Part shown: one piece after another, positions 5,140 to 5,886 of the stretch | How the letters are laid out: every line of letters starts with the position of its first letter | Position numbering within the stretch: the first letter of the stretch is position 1 | Assembly: GCA_012515925.1 (NCBI GenBank) | Contig: JAAYXM010000042.1 | Coordinates: forward strand, 1-5,886 | Direction of reading: 5' to 3' | Origin: Clostridiales bacterium | Lineage (GTDB): Bacteria > Bacillota > Clostridia > Oscillospirales > JAAYXM01 | DNA: 5,886 bases | Made by a program: the position numbers and the translations under genes | Notes under the pieces: model-generated | Databases searched by the model: none | What the model was told of the DNA's origin: nothing | What the model saw: the letters and a program-made list of their open reading frames with translations, nothing else

Positions 5140-5886
5140 TTACGACAGGAACATATCCATCTCCGATACCGTAACGCCTTTTTGGAATACGGTGTTTATC
5201 GCGTAGCCGATAATCCTTCCCACATCCACGATATGAACATCGATTTCCTTAGGGGTGACCATAAGCGTTCTGCTGTATTCCCGGATGGCTTTTTCGGGGA
5301 AGCTGACTCCGGAGTCCTCGGCGATATCGAGAACGATTGTCGCGATATCCACGACGGTAGGCACGCCGATTGCGATAACCGGAACGCCAAGCGTGTCCTT
5401 GTTTATGGCCGAGCGGGTATTGCCGACCCCGGAGCCCGGGATGATGCCCGTATCGGTTATTTGAACCGTCTTGCATAACCGGCTCAGTTTTCTTGACGAC
5501 AGCGCGTCTATGACGATTATGCAGTCCGGGTTGATATGGTCCTTAACGCCGCGGATTATTTCAAGACTCTCGACGCCGGTCGTGCCCAGCACGCCGGGAG
5601 CTATCGCGGAAACCTGACGCATTTTCCCGAACAGGTCCGGCAGGCGCTCGACCAGATGGCGCGTAATCATTACATGCTCCACCGAGCATGTCCCGACCGC
5701 GTCGGGTGTTATACTGCGGTTTCCGAGCCCCACTACCAGGATACTGCCGTTGCCGTCCGGCACCATGCGTGAGAGCTCGCCCGCGACGGTTTCAATCGCG
5801 CGCGGGAATACATCGTTGTCACGGTGCTTTAAACCCGTCAATTCAACGGTGGTATACAGCCCCCGCGGCTTGCCGAGCTCGCGCTC
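5140..5886 (-). CDS. gpr: GPR germination protease (5' end outside window)
   Basis: GPR is the endopeptidase that degrades small acid-soluble spore proteins when spores germinate; it is made in the forespore as a zymogen. The frame is open to the right edge. Counting from there, the first visible residues (LGKPRGLYTTVEL) match the early GPR core, so the TTG at 5841 is not the start. Family motifs are VGLGNRSITPDAVG (52-65), SAIAPGVLGTTG, VIDALSSR, ITDTGIIPGSGVGN, GVPVIAIGVPTVVD and LMVTPKEID. D62 and D127 correspond to the two aspartates (D127 and D193 in B. megaterium) proposed as catalytic. Compared with Bacillus GPR, the stretch between TVVD and LMVTPKE is some 50-60 residues shorter and the tail is short. 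The propeptide and cleavage site lie outside the window. It is followed by the flippase gene on the same strand. Confidence 0.95.
   Translation of the reverse strand, partial: ERELGKPRGLYTTVELTGLKHRDNDVFPRAIETVAGELSRMVPDGNGSILVVGLGNRSITPDAVGTCSVEHVMITRHLVERLPDLFGKMRQVSAIAPGVLGTTGVESLEIIRGVKDHINPDCIIVIDALSSRKLSRLCKTVQITDTGIIPGSGVGNTRSAINKDTLGVPVIAIGVPTVVDIATIVLDIAEDSGVSFPEKAIREYSRTLMVTPKEIDVHIVDVGRIIGYAINTVFQKGVTVSEMDMFLS

Overview
The window looks like chromosomal DNA of an endospore-forming member of the Clostridia (Bacillota). The two minus-strand genes encode the germination protease GPR and a SpoVB-type flippase. Ribosome binding sites are strong and GGAGG-like, at least two genes start with TTG, and base composition is moderate in genes with AT-rich spacers. 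The sequence does not settle the species. A gut or other plant-polymer-rich habitat is plausible from the rhamnose genes, but that is inference.

Positions 1-2235 (plus strand): the 3' end of a rhamnose catabolic operon. It holds most of L-rhamnose isomerase (rhaA, cut by the left edge). Five bases later comes a class II aldolase that probably splits L-rhamnulose 1-phosphate. A hairpin terminator follows. The aldolase has no fused dehydrogenase domain, unlike the two-domain RhaE/YuxG type. The rhamnulose kinase is not visible.

Positions 2236-2688: about 450 bases without a protein gene, but not empty. They contain a pair of REP-like repeats (AAAAGAACCGTCC twice), an AT-rich stretch, and a good sigma-A promoter. 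The promoter fires into an ~80-nt segment whose two ends form a 9-bp stem; I could not assign this segment to a known RNA family. Next is a MerR-type promoter (TTGACA, 19-bp spacer, TACAAT) with a dyad in the spacer.

Positions 2689-3444 (plus strand): a MerR-family regulator with a C-terminal TipAS drug-sensing domain, probably autoregulated. A strong internal ribosome binding site and in-frame ATG could yield the TipAS domain alone, as in Streptomyces tipA. A bidirectional terminator separates it from the convergent genes.

Positions 3526-5886 (minus strand): gpr (5' end beyond the right edge) followed 66 bases later by the SpoVB-like flippase, probably co-transcribed during sporulation. The most interesting items are the unassigned structured RNA, the possible TipAL/TipAS-like dual product, and the REP-like sequences that lie in inverted orientation on either side of the RNA-merR block.
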